The notes under the pieces were generated by a model. The model saw nothing but the letters and a program-made list of their open reading frames with translations. It was not told the DNA's origin and ran no database searches. Position numbers and translations under genes: made by a program. A stretch of 29,277 nt of DNA, from positions 1 through 29,277 of the forward strand of contig JASWJB010000436.1 of assembly GCA_032433595.1 (NCBI GenBank), given 5' to 3'. Each line of letters begins with the position of its first letter. Positions within the stretch are counted from its first letter, which is position 1. This DNA comes from Conoideocrella luteorostrata. Its lineage: Eukaryota > Ascomycota > Sordariomycetes > Hypocreales > Clavicipitaceae. Positions 1 to 9,194 of the stretch are shown here, one piece after another.

Positions 1-75
1 AACACACCGAGTAATACGATCCCGGTGTCCGACATCCCACCGCCTCCGCCTCCGCCGCCACCACATGTGTTTTGA
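1..75 (+). CDS. Possible 3' end of an upstream gene, proline-rich C-terminus (partial)
   Basis: Frame 1 is open from the window edge to a TGA at 73-75. It reads as a short polar stretch, then about nine consecutive prolines, then His-Val-Phe and the stop. Proline-run C-termini are common in fungal proteins, and the long non-coding spacer that follows fits a gene end here. Only 24 codons are visible, so no family can be named. The proline run could also be a simple CCG/CCT repeat in non-coding DNA. This is a weak call. Confidence 0.35.
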   Translation, partial: NTPSNTIPVSDIPPPPPPPPPHVF

Positions 76-1409
76 GCCGACCTGGTCAAGTTATGCCGCT
101 ATGAGATGAAGCGCGGGTGAGTGAGATACGCGCGTTGTTTCGCATGAATGTTGGGGGTTGGAAGCGACACGGTTGTATCATGGTGGGCAACGGGGGAAGG
201 GGGACGGATAGAGGATGGAGAAGTGAATCGACTCGGGATGCGGGATTGAATGAGACAGAAGGTTATCGATGAGATGCAGTCGCACCTGGGTGATGGCACC
301 TGAAAGGATTTACTGCCGTGCCGTGCCGCGCCGTATACAAGAAAATAAAATGGAATAAAATGGAAAGGAACAAAACAGGTGTCTACTCCGTACAATGGCA
401 AAAATATTGAAATATCAATTACGGAGTGTTGGTAACTAACTAACTTACTGCAGCGTTCTTGCGGCGGTTGTTATTGCCCGGGAAGTACGCACTACCCTAG
501 ATGGCCACACTCCAAGTGAGGTCTCACGTGTGTATGTGCCCCGTACGGAGTACGTGACCGGAGTATGAAAGGAAGGAAAGGAGGATCTGCACACTGTCGA
601 GTGCTGAACAAAATTAAAAATAGACCGGGTGACCCTGGTCTTTGCTGACAGCTCAGTAATCTCCGTCTGTTGTCCATCCGCGCTGGTCTGCACGGCCTGC
701 ACCGCGCTGTATCGGTCGTGCCGTCAGCATGCGTGCCGTCTCCGACGCGGAATCTTCACTGAACACCCACGTGAAGTTGTCGTGTTTTCGTCATTTCCCA
801 TTTCTCATGATGGCTGGCGATAGTTGTGCGACATAAAGCAGGCCCGCTCCTCCTCCTCCAGCTGAGCTGCATCACGCTCGATGTGTTCAAGATGGACCGC
901 CAACTGTCAAATCCCAACTGCCAAGTCCCAGCTGCCCCAAGCCATCCATCCCATCCCATCCCGTGCCGTCAGTACGGAGCAATCAGTAGGTGCTCCGTCA
1001 TTACTCAGTTGGTGGCTTACTAAGTATCCGTGCATATTGTATGTATGTACGGAGTATGTACGTCGAAATATGCCTTGCACGTGGCGTCCGACAGGCACCA
1101 ACGGGGCCTCACTCGCCGCAGCTCACGAATTACTCCTAGTAGCAGGCACACGCACAATCCCGGATAAATGCAGCTGCACAGCAGCCCGTAACTGCAGTAG
1201 CACAAGCTGTCCATTGGCCCGTCTGCCAGTATTGGCAAAGCGACATGCTTGTTGTCTTGTACGAGTGGTGCAATGTTGTGTCCGCTTTGGACAACAACGG
1301 CCGTGTATCCAAAGTTGTCACATCCCAAGCATTAATTCGGCCTTCAACAACACTGGCCGCGGGTACGCTATGCATGGGGGTGCTCAACGCTGTTGAACAA
1401 GATGGAGAT

Positions 1410-1440
1410 GAAGAAGAAGAAGAAGAAGAAGAAAAAGAAG
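1410..1440. repeat. (GAA)n microsatellite
   Basis: Roughly ten GAA units with one A-rich interruption, continuing into a looser purine tract to about 1450. It would encode a Glu or Lys run in some frames, which creates a spurious acidic open frame here. Confidence 0.9.
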
Positions 1441-1990
1441 AGGAGAGAGATGCAGAAGCAGAACGGCTGCCACACTCCCCATGTCTCACCCTTTCCGCTC
1501 CCGTGGCCTGTTCTGTCCAGCTACAAGCGAAATATCGATTTTGGATGTATTGGGAAGCGGAATTTCATCCGGTGTGCTACCTACGAGGGCTGGAAGGGGG
1601 ATGGATGGTTGGATGGTTGAGTAGGTTGTGTTTGCACAGCACCAAATCACACTCCCTTGCCACGTCACTTGTCAAAATTTTCCTTGGCAGCCAACAAGCT
1701 ACGGAGTAGTTACAGTACGCCTTCTCGAATGCTCAATTAACGCAACAAAGAAATAGCTAACAACCCTCCGATATGGCGACGGGGCTCTCGCCATTTTCAC
1801 GACTAGCCAACAGGCAAGAATGTCTCGGCGCGTGCTGTGGTCCCAATATTGCCATTCAGCTTCTGCAAGCCACAATGTCTCTTGCAGGGCCACCTAGCTC
1901 TAGTCCTTGTCCGCCATCTCCACTATGGGCCGCTATTTGTTAAGGCTTAAGAGGCTGACGGGTGGACCAAATGGACGAGCCCAAGGTGTC

Positions 1991-2053
1991 GACAAATTAA
2001 TCGAGACATCGGGGCCGCCCTGCCACCGCCCCGAATGTCTCGATTAATCTGTC
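1991..2053. repeat. Near-perfect 63-bp inverted repeat (hairpin)
   Basis: The left arm at 1991-2015 and the right arm at 2028-2053 are reverse complements except for one mismatch and one single-base bulge. The loop is 12 nt (2016-2027). The arms share the core ATTAATCGAGACAT next to a GGGGC/GCCCC base. The element lies alone in the spacer, about 400 bp upstream of the next start codon. I recognise neither a mobile-element family nor a known regulatory motif in it. Confidence 0.85.
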
Positions 2054-2292
2054 AGGCGCCTGGCACCGTGGACGCACCAAGGGTTGCGAGGTAACAAAGG
2101 GACTAAGGCGGTTTAAGTCTTTTAGTTCAATAAGAGCGAGCTAAGCTTTGAGGGTCCACACAGCTTCAACATACGGCAATACGGAGTACGATGTTGTGCT
2201 GTTACTGTTGCTGCAGCCCCCCCCCCCCTCGATGTGCGGCTCGTTGGTAAAACTATTTCCTGTCCGCCGGCTGACTCTTGGGATGTGAGCTG

Positions 2293-2427
2293 ATGCATGT
2301 CTTCCACTTCCTCTCGTTTATGTTTCTTTTTGTTTCGACCTCAGCTTCATCACTGTCATTCGTCGGAGTAGTTGCCAGTTGTCGAACCCTACTCCCTACT
2401 CCAACTCTTACGAAGTACACAGAGTGA
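2293..2427 (+). other. Candidate upstream ORF before the cysteine-rich membrane protein
   Basis: An ATG at 2293 opens a 44-codon frame ending in TGA at 2425-2427, 24 nt before the main ATG at 2452. The product would start with a hydrophobic stretch rich in Phe, Leu and Val, resembling a signal peptide. A minimal ATG-TGA lies just before it at 2283-2288. Whether either acts depends on the transcription start, which cannot be seen here. If transcribed, they would be expected to reduce translation of the main frame. Confidence 0.35.
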
Positions 2428-2451
2428 GATCCTTTGACAAGAGCGTCGACT

Positions 2452-3792
2452 ATGAAGACGACCTCGGTTTTGGCTGCCGCCGCCGCCGCCGCTCTTTCGA
2501 CTGGAGTCGAGGGCCGCAACTTGGTCCCTAACCAACCTCGAGCCACCGCCTCCGTGGTTCTTCCTGATGATGGCGTATCTCCAAAGCCCACGCCTCCTCC
2601 TGGCTGGAATGACTTCCACTTTGGCTTGGTGAAACGAGCCACGACTTCCCAGAAGCCTTTGACCATGCTGGTTGCTCCTGATAACACTTGCGGCTGGATC
2701 TCGGCCACTGTCGCCATCCCTTATACTTGTGGCCGCGGCGCAACCTGCGGGTTGGTCTTGGCCCAATCGTCATTCTCAGGACTTGTCATGTGCTACAACA
2801 CGGCTGGCTACAATTTCCGCTTTGGATGTATCGATTACAGCTCCTACTACTCTTCTAGTGCTTGCGATCATCTCTGCGCCGAAAATACCCAGATCTTGAA
2901 GTGCACCTCCAGTGGCATGCCTTATTGCAACACCATTGCCTTCCCCGGCAGCATCACCGACTACTGGTGCAACTCCGTCAGCTACTCCACGGCCCAGCTT
3001 GCTCAGACTACCTGGCGCGGCCAGACCAGCCGAAGAGTCTATTCTAGCCTCGTGCAGACCTCGAGCACTTCCTTTGATCTCAGTTCCGTCCCAACCACTG
3101 TAAGCATTGGTGCTCCCACTGCCACCAGCGCGGAGACGTCTCCCACGACTTCTCAGACCAGCGACAATGGAGGAGAAAGCAAAACCCCCGTCGGTGCCAT
3201 TGTAGGCGGTGTTGTCGGCGGCGTTGCAGCCATCGGTCTCGGTCTTCTCGCCCTCTTCTTCTTCCTCCGCCGCAAGAAGAACAGGACCGAGGAGGGCAAG
3301 ATGCAAACCCCTCAGTCCAACCAGTCTCCCATGCCACCCAACGCCTCTCCTGGCATGCCCATGACCCAGGCCTACTATGATCCCAAGTTCGGCGGTTCTC
3401 CTCCTCTCCAGCAGCAGCAGGGCTATCCTCCACAAGGATATCCCCCACAGCAACAACAATACCAGCAGAATACGCCCCCTCCCCACGGAGGCTACTACCC
3501 TCAACAATCGCTTGACCCTCACTCTCCTACTACCTCACAAATGACAGATCCCCGATTGAGCCACATGACGACCAGTCCCACGCCAACATGGACAAACGCT
3601 TATGGAACACCACCTCCCCCTGGCCACCAGCAGCCCGTGGCAGCAGCCGGTCTCTCCCCCCCAATGCCAGGTCAACCCCAGGGCCAGTTTCCCGGACAGA
3701 CTCAACCACAGCATCCCCCGGGTGGTGTAGTCCACGAAGCTCCAACCCAGACGGGTGACAATCATCGCGGTCAGATGCATGAACTGAGTTAA
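2452..3792 (+). CDS. Cysteine-rich secreted ectodomain, single-pass membrane protein with Pro/Gln-rich cytosolic tail
   Basis: Single exon, 446 aa. I chose the ATG at 2452 because the frame upstream has only a TTG at 2434. Residues 1-21 form a signal peptide with an alanine run. A Lys-Arg at 60-61 is a possible Kex2 site. The ectodomain (about 75-175) has ten cysteines at 79, 92, 98, 113, 125, 137, 141, 150, 158 and 172. A Ser/Thr-rich stalk (about 200-243) suits O-mannosylation. The membrane helix is about 246-271, followed by the stop-transfer LRRKK. The tail of about 175 aa is rich in Pro, Gln, Tyr and Gly. This architecture is widespread in ascomycetes and recalls Mid2/WSC-type wall sensors, but I do not see a WSC domain. 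Surface sensing or wall anchoring is inference. The gene converges on the carnitine acetyltransferase. Confidence 0.88.
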   Translation: MKTTSVLAAAAAAALSTGVEGRNLVPNQPRATASVVLPDDGVSPKPTPPPGWNDFHFGLVKRATTSQKPLTMLVAPDNTCGWISATVAIPYTCGRGATCGLVLAQSSFSGLVMCYNTAGYNFRFGCIDYSSYYSSSACDHLCAENTQILKCTSSGMPYCNTIAFPGSITDYWCNSVSYSTAQLAQTTWRGQTSRRVYSSLVQTSSTSFDLSSVPTTVSIGAPTATSAETSPTTSQTSDNGGESKTPVGAIVGGVVGGVAAIGLGLLALFFFLRRKKNRTEEGKMQTPQSNQSPMPPNASPGMPMTQAYYDPKFGGSPPLQQQQGYPPQGYPPQQQQYQQNTPPPHGGYYPQQSLDPHSPTTSQMTDPRLSHMTTSPTPTWTNAYGTPPPPGHQQPVAAAGLSPPMPGQPQGQFPGQTQPQHPPGGVVHEAPTQTGDNHRGQMHELS

Positions 3793-4488
3793 CATAGTGT
3801 GCTAAGCGGTATATACTAAATTCGCGACCCCATGGATCATTTGGGGGAGGAGGAACTTGAGCCAGAGTTGGGGAAGATTGAGCGTTAGCGAACCTCGTTT
3901 TGACGGGATCTATTGCAGGACTGGCTAATGGTAGGCTTTCTCATATACTGGAGTTTTTTCGGGTTAGATTTTAGCACTTGCATTACTTACCTATTATTGG
4001 CCAACTACTACCGCCTACATTACATGAATGGTACATTGAGTATCTATGACACAAGGAAATACACTTCTATCTGTCTCATCATCTGTGGCTTGTGTTGCTT
4101 CACCATCCGGTCGGACGCCAAGACATTCTCTGTTCGGTTCATGACTGGATGTTGATTGATAAGATGCGAGGGAACCCCTCGAAGTACGTTGAATACTCGC
4201 AACGCCATTTTTCGTTAGCCGGTGTTCGACTTTTCAATCCAATCTTGTGATCCGTTGGACTGACCTCTAACTGACGGAGTTTTAAGCCATCGCGAGCGAG
4301 TCTAGTTGATATTCAGACACATACTTTTTTTGTTTGTTTGTTTGTTTGTCTCAACTCAAATAAAATGACGCCAGTAGCGGTAGTTCAAAAGCTCAATTTG
4401 TCGTCTGACTCCTATCACGATGACTATGGCTATCCAAAATAACGGTTTCATCACCCAACCCATCATATGATACATCCACGTACATGTT
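3793..4488. other. Convergent intergenic region (3' ends of two genes)
   Basis: A 696-bp spacer between two convergent stop codons. It is AT-richer than the flanking genes and holds a (TTTG)n tract at about 4325-4349. An 80-codon frame at 3913-4155 opens with TTG, has biased aromatic content and shows no recognisable domain. I treat it as chance. Confidence 0.75.
4325..4349. repeat. (TTTG)n microsatellite
   Basis: A T-run followed by about five TTTG units, in the 3' spacer between convergent genes. Confidence 0.85.
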
Positions 4489-7223
4489 TTACTCTGTCGT
4501 TAGTCTCAACTTCTTTCCTACATCCCTCCGTCTTGCCTGTACGGCGGCCCTCTCAGAAGCTTTACTCTCTGCCGGATCAGCACCCCTATCACGGGCTTTC
4601 AGTGCCTGTAGGAGCATCCCGGCATCAAAGAATCCATCTGTTTAATCCGGGTGTCAGTTTTTCTCTCCTTCATTGTTGGCTTTTTTGCTTGGGGGGAGGA
4701 GATGGGGGAGGAGAAGTGGGAGGAGAAGGGGGAAAGTGTCTAAGAAAATTCAGTACGAGAAACTTACAACCACCCAACTCATCATCATCACTCCCAACTG
4801 CACTCTCTTCTGTCTGACTCGCCGTTTCCTTGGCCGCCACACCTTCTGCCGTGATCAGCCTTCCACGAGACTTGAGGCGATTCACTTGTTGCGGCCTAGC
4901 GGACTCGACCTCTCTGGCACGGCTACTCTTCATGGTGGAAGACTTGCGGTTTGTGATTCTCAGGATACGTCGAATCTCTAGGAGATAGCTCTCCAGTGTG
5001 GCTACAAATCGCTTTGTCTGGCGATGCTTGCTCGACACGCAGATGGAGACGGAATCATCTTTAATAATGTACCCGATTCCGAAGCCGTCTCCGGATGTCG
5101 GACCAAAGCCGAACTGTCTCAGAGATGGGTTACCACAGTTGGATGTTGAAAGAACGGTCGTGTTGAGTTTATCCCATCCGCCGTCGGCAAATATGAATGG
5201 AAGAGGATGCGTTTCTCGGGATCGGGAGTTCGTGCTGTCGCCGCGCTCTCGGTTGGGCTTGACTTCTACGACTTGGTCCATGGATCCAGCCGATTCTTTG
5301 CCAGGACTGCCGACGGGCGAGTAGTCTGTGGGACTCGAGCGTCCAACACTGCTCATGCCACTCTCAATTTCATCATCGACGTACTTCTGCCAGACGCAGA
5401 AAAGCGCATACAAGTGACGATCACATCCCTCTGCCTTGAGGCAGTCTCTTGTACGGCTTGTATGTTTCTGGCAGGCGCGCTTGAGAGCTTCAATTTTCTG
5501 CTCGGCAGGATTATCTGCCCAGAAGGTTTGGACAAAGTCCACTGATTCTTGGGAAACTGTGCGAACTGCTTCTGTTCGCCCATGAAGATAAAATTTTGTC
5601 ATAGCCGGCTCGTAGGTACATTCTACACGGCCGTACAGTCCGTAGTATGCTGCTTGAAACGCCATTTGAACAAATGCATCAGGAGAGAATCCCATTGAAG
5701 TAATGAAGTTCTTGCCATAAGAGGTAAAGTCCAGACACTGAAACTCATTCTGTTCAATGAGATCAGCCAACCTGGTTTCAGCGAACCTTACAGCAATGCT
5801 CAGCTCGGGAATCATGTCCCACTCCAGTTTTCGTGGTGTGGTGTTGACGTCTCCAAAACTCTCGGGGTCTCGTTTCGATGGGTCAGGGCTCGTAGATGTC
5901 CACAGTGTCGGCGCCTGTCCATTGATGGTGCGCGCAAATCGTAGAATGGTGTCTGTGTAGACATCACTGGCGAATCGAAGAACGGTGTGGCCATCAACAC
6001 CAGTGTGTTCGAAATTGATTCCTGCACTTCCGTTCTTGCACACAATGATCTGCATCTTATCATACCACCGATTGGTGCACGTGCCAATTTGCACACCGTT
6101 CTTAACCTCACTCGAGCCGCATAACATATTCTGACACAAGGCCGCAACATCCTGAGGCTCCGTGTAATCAAGGCAAAGCGCGAAGAGCGCAGAGTCTACA
6201 ATATTGAGACAATCGGCGTTATTGGACTCAGGGTCTTTGGTCAGGACGTCTCTTAGGCCCGACCAAATTTTACGGTTCTCAGTGCTGAGCACACCCAAGG
6301 CGCCCTTCGCAGCGTCCTGAATAGGGGTCTGAGCCGCATCTTCCGTAATGGTCTGCAGATTCAGGGCAATGTCCTTCTCTGTCATGATGACATCCGAGTT
6401 GTCGTCAAGAACATCGAACCAGTAGATTTGGCCGTGGCAAATGACGACGACATGCTTGGCTTCGGGGTCTTGTACAATTTGACAGCCATTCTCTGTGGGT
6501 ACGCGAGCTGTCCCAAAGAGACGAGAAAATTGATACATGCACAAGGGCTTGCCTTTCACAGTATCCGGTGGGAGTTCCTCCTTGCGGACTGCACGAATAA
6601 ACTCCAAGGCAGAAACCACCAAGGACGCCGCACGTGTGACTTGATTGTTGCGTGCAGGTGTAGGATCATCCTCAAGAAGGAAAAAGGGGTTCAAGTTAAG
6701 GACCACGGGGTTATCAAAGTTCAAGTATGAGTCGTACCCTAGAAAGTAGAATTAGATCACAAATTTGGACCTGGCAGACGCTGTTGGCATCCTCGTTTCA
6801 CTTACAAAACTGCTCAATGTAACTCGTCTTGCCCTGAGCATATCTCTTCAACTTTTCTTGTAAATCTGGACCATCTGTAACAAGGAAGTCCCTCACAGCA
6901 TGCTCCGTTTCGGCTCGTTCTCTAGGTGTTTGCAACGGTCTAAGAGCTTCCAAGTACTTTTCGCAAGTGTTGGCTAGCTCGGGTATGGGAAGCTTAGGCA
7001 GCTTATCCTGGGCGGCAAATGTGATGCCACCGTCCCTATGACCCTCCTCGCTATTGTCCAGAGGCATTCTTGTATAGGTAGCAGATAAGTTCAAAGGTAC
7101 TCGCGGCGTAATGGAAGCGGTTGGCTCGGGAAGAGTGCGGGGGGTGGTAGAATTGATCAGAGGCTCGGCGAGCCTTGCTGCCAAAGAATTTGGCGGGTTG
7201 AAAACTCTGACTTTGGCGGTCAT
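4489..7223 (-). CDS. Carnitine O-acetyltransferase, Yat1/Yat2-like (choline/carnitine acyltransferase family)
   Basis: Transfers acetyl groups between CoA and carnitine, moving acetyl units during growth on acetate or fatty acids. Exons are 6806-7223, 4768-6738 and 4489-4637; introns of 67 and 130 bp both start GTAAGT; product 845 aa. An in-frame TAA lies 9 nt upstream of the ATG, fixing the start. The first junction restores EQFWYDSYLNFD. The catalytic His is H384 in FEHTGVDGH; the substrate region is about 505-532 (YGLYGRVECTYEP); the STS motif is at 670-672 in VLSTSN; a GFGIGY motif follows. A Ser/Pro-rich insertion at about 599-647 makes it longer than typical 600-650 aa enzymes, as in yeast Yat2. 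The last exon encodes a GGYGFFDAG tail ending LRLTTE. No obvious mitochondrial presequence or PTS1 is seen, suggesting a cytosolic enzyme. Family is certain; subclass is likely. Confidence 0.95.
4691..4732 (+). other. G-rich polypurine tract inside intron 2 of the carnitine acetyltransferase gene
   Basis: The + strand has four G-runs (4691-4696, 4704-4708, 4718-4720, 4728-4732) in an almost pure purine tract. It is therefore the template strand of the minus-strand gene that could form a G-quadruplex or a triplex. On the sense strand it is an unusually long CT tract. A CTGAC branch site and the CAG acceptor lie downstream of it. Confidence 0.7.
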
Positions 7224-7424
7224 GATGTGTTAGTTACGTGGCGGTGCAAGTATCGCTTCGGAGTACAGGGGTGAAACGCTGGTGCAGATGTTGAGGCCGC
7301 GAAGAGCTGTGCGGTAGAAGTAGTGACAGTCTTGAAGATAGTAGGCTGGCATATCACTAGTGTGTCATGGAATGAGTTGAAGGAGGATGGGCTTTGATGG
7401 TGATGGGATATTCGGACGACTTTG

Positions 7425-7433
7425 ATATATAAA
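7425..7433 (-). promoter_or_regulatory. Candidate TATA element
   Basis: ATATATAAA on the + strand, near-palindromic, about 200 bp upstream of the carnitine acetyltransferase ATG. The best canonical reading (TATATAAA) is on the + strand, where no gene follows, so the assignment to the minus-strand gene is tentative. Confidence 0.3.
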
Positions 7434-7548
7434 AGAAGCGAAGAAGTAACGTGAAGGCAGGCGACAGGGCTAAGATGTGAGATGGATGTGTAAGAACGTT
7501 TATACGTGTAACGGATGGCGAGTAGGAGGTATGCACGATATCATAGCC

Positions 7549-7750
7549 GTGGGGAAACGGAATATGTGGAGCAAGGTGGCCCAATTAGCACCAGTGTTAG
7601 TTAATTGCGCAAATGTAATAAGAAATCCCCAAGGTTGCTGCAACACCATATCAAGAGCAAGATCTCTAATGCGTTGACATGTGGGTCGAGTTGGAGACTT
7701 GAGAATGTATGGATCCCCGGGAGCGCTGGCTGGCTTGTGAAGAGCCGGGG
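7549..7750. promoter_or_regulatory. Cluster of candidate CreA/Mig1-type carbon-repression sites
   Basis: GTGGGG at 7549-7554, CCCCGG (complement CCGGGG) at 7715-7720 and CCGGGG at 7745-7750 fit the SYGGRG consensus of CreA. The last two are about 25 bp apart, as is often the case for functional pairs. Carnitine acetyltransferases are glucose-repressed in fungi that have been studied, so the context is sensible. Six-base sites also occur by chance. Confidence 0.35.
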
Positions 7751-8478
7751 TAGACCTTAATGGGTACCAAGGTGCAAAACGGGAAGCTAAGGCGTAGGAG
7801 GGAAGGATGATTCTTCAAGAGATACTTGTGATAGATGCCGCTAGCACCGTTGTCTTTCTCTTCCGTGCGTCCGGAGCCGTGCGTTCGCTCTGTAGACGAC
7901 TAAAGAGGACAAGATATTGCGCACTTGCCAAGTGGAAAGAACGGAATAGTTTGGACGTTCTTGCTTCGGGAGTATGCAACGAGGGAATTTTGTTTGAGGA
8001 TGGGTGAAAATAAATGAGAAAGACGGATGAGACAACCAAGGCATATTGGGGAAGCCCGAACTATGCATGTGCTAGTTACTTACTGCGGACGCAAGGTTGC
8101 AAGGTATCACCAGCTTAATGAGACTGCCAGGCACCGAGTACAGATTAGAAGGCAGTAATGTGATAGGCAGTTGAACGGGACCAGACTGGACGGCGACGGC
8201 GACAAATTGTCCAGGTGCGCAGCTGCCTGACTGGGTCGGCAAGCCGGTTGATAATGACCAGGAGGTTGACAGATTGTGGCGTTGACTTGGTTTGCAGGTG
8301 GTGGTGCCCGGCACATGGGGCAGTCAGTCAATGAACTTTGCTTGTGAGCCAGGGTCTCCAACCTATGGCGCTGGCGGAGATAGAATGAAGAGCCTGGTCT
8401 GGACGTTCCCGTGCTGGATACAAGGTGAGGCAAGGCTCAAGGAGAGCACCTAAATGACGTGAAGGGTGTGCTCTGAGG

Positions 8479-8520
8479 GATGAGATCTGATGGATGAGAT
8501 CTGATGGATGAACTCTGAAG
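8479..8520. repeat. 14-bp tandem repeat, three copies
   Basis: The unit GATGAGATCTGATG is present twice exactly (8479-8492, 8493-8506) and a third time with three mismatches (8507-8520). Each perfect copy contains AGATCT. No function can be assigned. Confidence 0.85.
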
Positions 8521-9194
8521 AACGAGTGAGGCAGTTCGCATAGAGCAGATGCAGAGAATGCGCGCTCTAGATTGCTCCAGACGCTGCAGGCGCAGAGCAG
8601 GCGCTGGGCAGGCGGTGGGGGAGTTGGTGTGCGTGCGGAGACCGACTGACAGAGTAGCTGTGACGGCCGTGACCACTGGAGGCGTCGCAATATGGGTGGT
8701 GACGGCTTGCTCACATGCAACAACCAGCCGTGGAGTCTGGGACGAGCAAAGTGAGGCCGCAACGTAGTATTCCTGCCCCGTTCTGCACTCCGCGGGTTAA
8801 TATGCATCAGGCCTGTTTCCTCATGTATTACGGAGCATCATGGGCACCCTGCATAGCCAAGGCCACGCCGTGGTTCGGACGAAGGGACCTTCGGTTGATT
8901 GGGGATTGACAGATTACCGGACGTGTAAAGAGCTTAGCCTTGCTCCGTCCGTGCCTTTACTGTGGATAGGTGCCTAGCGTTACGGCTAACCCATCCGTCT
9001 GCCCTATCTGTTGACCTCACCGGCCGCACTCAGAAACACCCCACTCACGGCCATCTGCGTGCGCCTTGGATTTCAGAGTATCAAGAGCCCATCAGGTCCA
9101 TCAGTCCATTAATTAAACAAGAGCAATAACTATGTAATACCCCAGTGCAGCCAAGGATTCCCAAGGTAAGTCTGTCCCGACTACTCAACGCTTG

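Larger units (their letters stand above)
76..2451. other. 2.4-kb spacer and presumed promoter of the gene at 2452
   Basis: No convincing gene was seen. The spacer holds a (CCATC)-like pentamer repeat near 943-963, a GAA microsatellite at 1410-1440, exact TACGGAGTA or reverse-complement copies at 384, 544, 1048, 1700 and 2180, a 63-bp hairpin at 1991-2053, and a C-run near 2216-2228. From about 2290 to 2350 the + strand becomes pyrimidine-rich, as is usual just upstream of fungal start sites. Several open frames of 60-170 codons exist, but they have repeat-driven composition and no recognisable domain. Confidence 0.7.
7224..9194. other. 2.0-kb spacer: promoter of the carnitine acetyltransferase gene and 3' flank of the sugar transporter
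   Basis: No supported gene. Nearest the carnitine acetyltransferase start is a TATATA element (about 7425-7433), about 200 bp upstream of the ATG. Three matches to the carbon-repression consensus SYGGRG or its complement lie at 7549-7554, 7715-7720 and 7745-7750. A 14-bp tandem repeat lies at 8479-8520. A 159-codon minus-strand frame at 8328-8807 has no recognisable domain and Pro/Arg/Ser-biased composition, so I leave it out. Confidence 0.7.

Noticed and set aside
881..1709. Plus-strand frames of 154-171 codons
   Set aside because: They overlap each other, contain the GAA microsatellite and TACGGAGTA words, and show no domain or splice continuity.
2776..3522. 248-codon minus-strand frame opposite the cysteine-rich protein
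   Set aside because: It is a shadow of the real gene: the plus strand has a signal peptide, ordered cysteines and a membrane helix, while the antisense frame is Arg/Leu/Gly-rich and featureless.
3913..4155. 80-codon plus-strand frame with hydrophobic content
   Set aside because: It opens with TTG, has no family signal and lies in an AT-rich 3' spacer between convergent genes.
8328..8807. 159-codon minus-strand frame
   Set aside because: Biased composition, includes the 14-bp tandem repeat, no recognisable domain, and lies in a promoter-type spacer.
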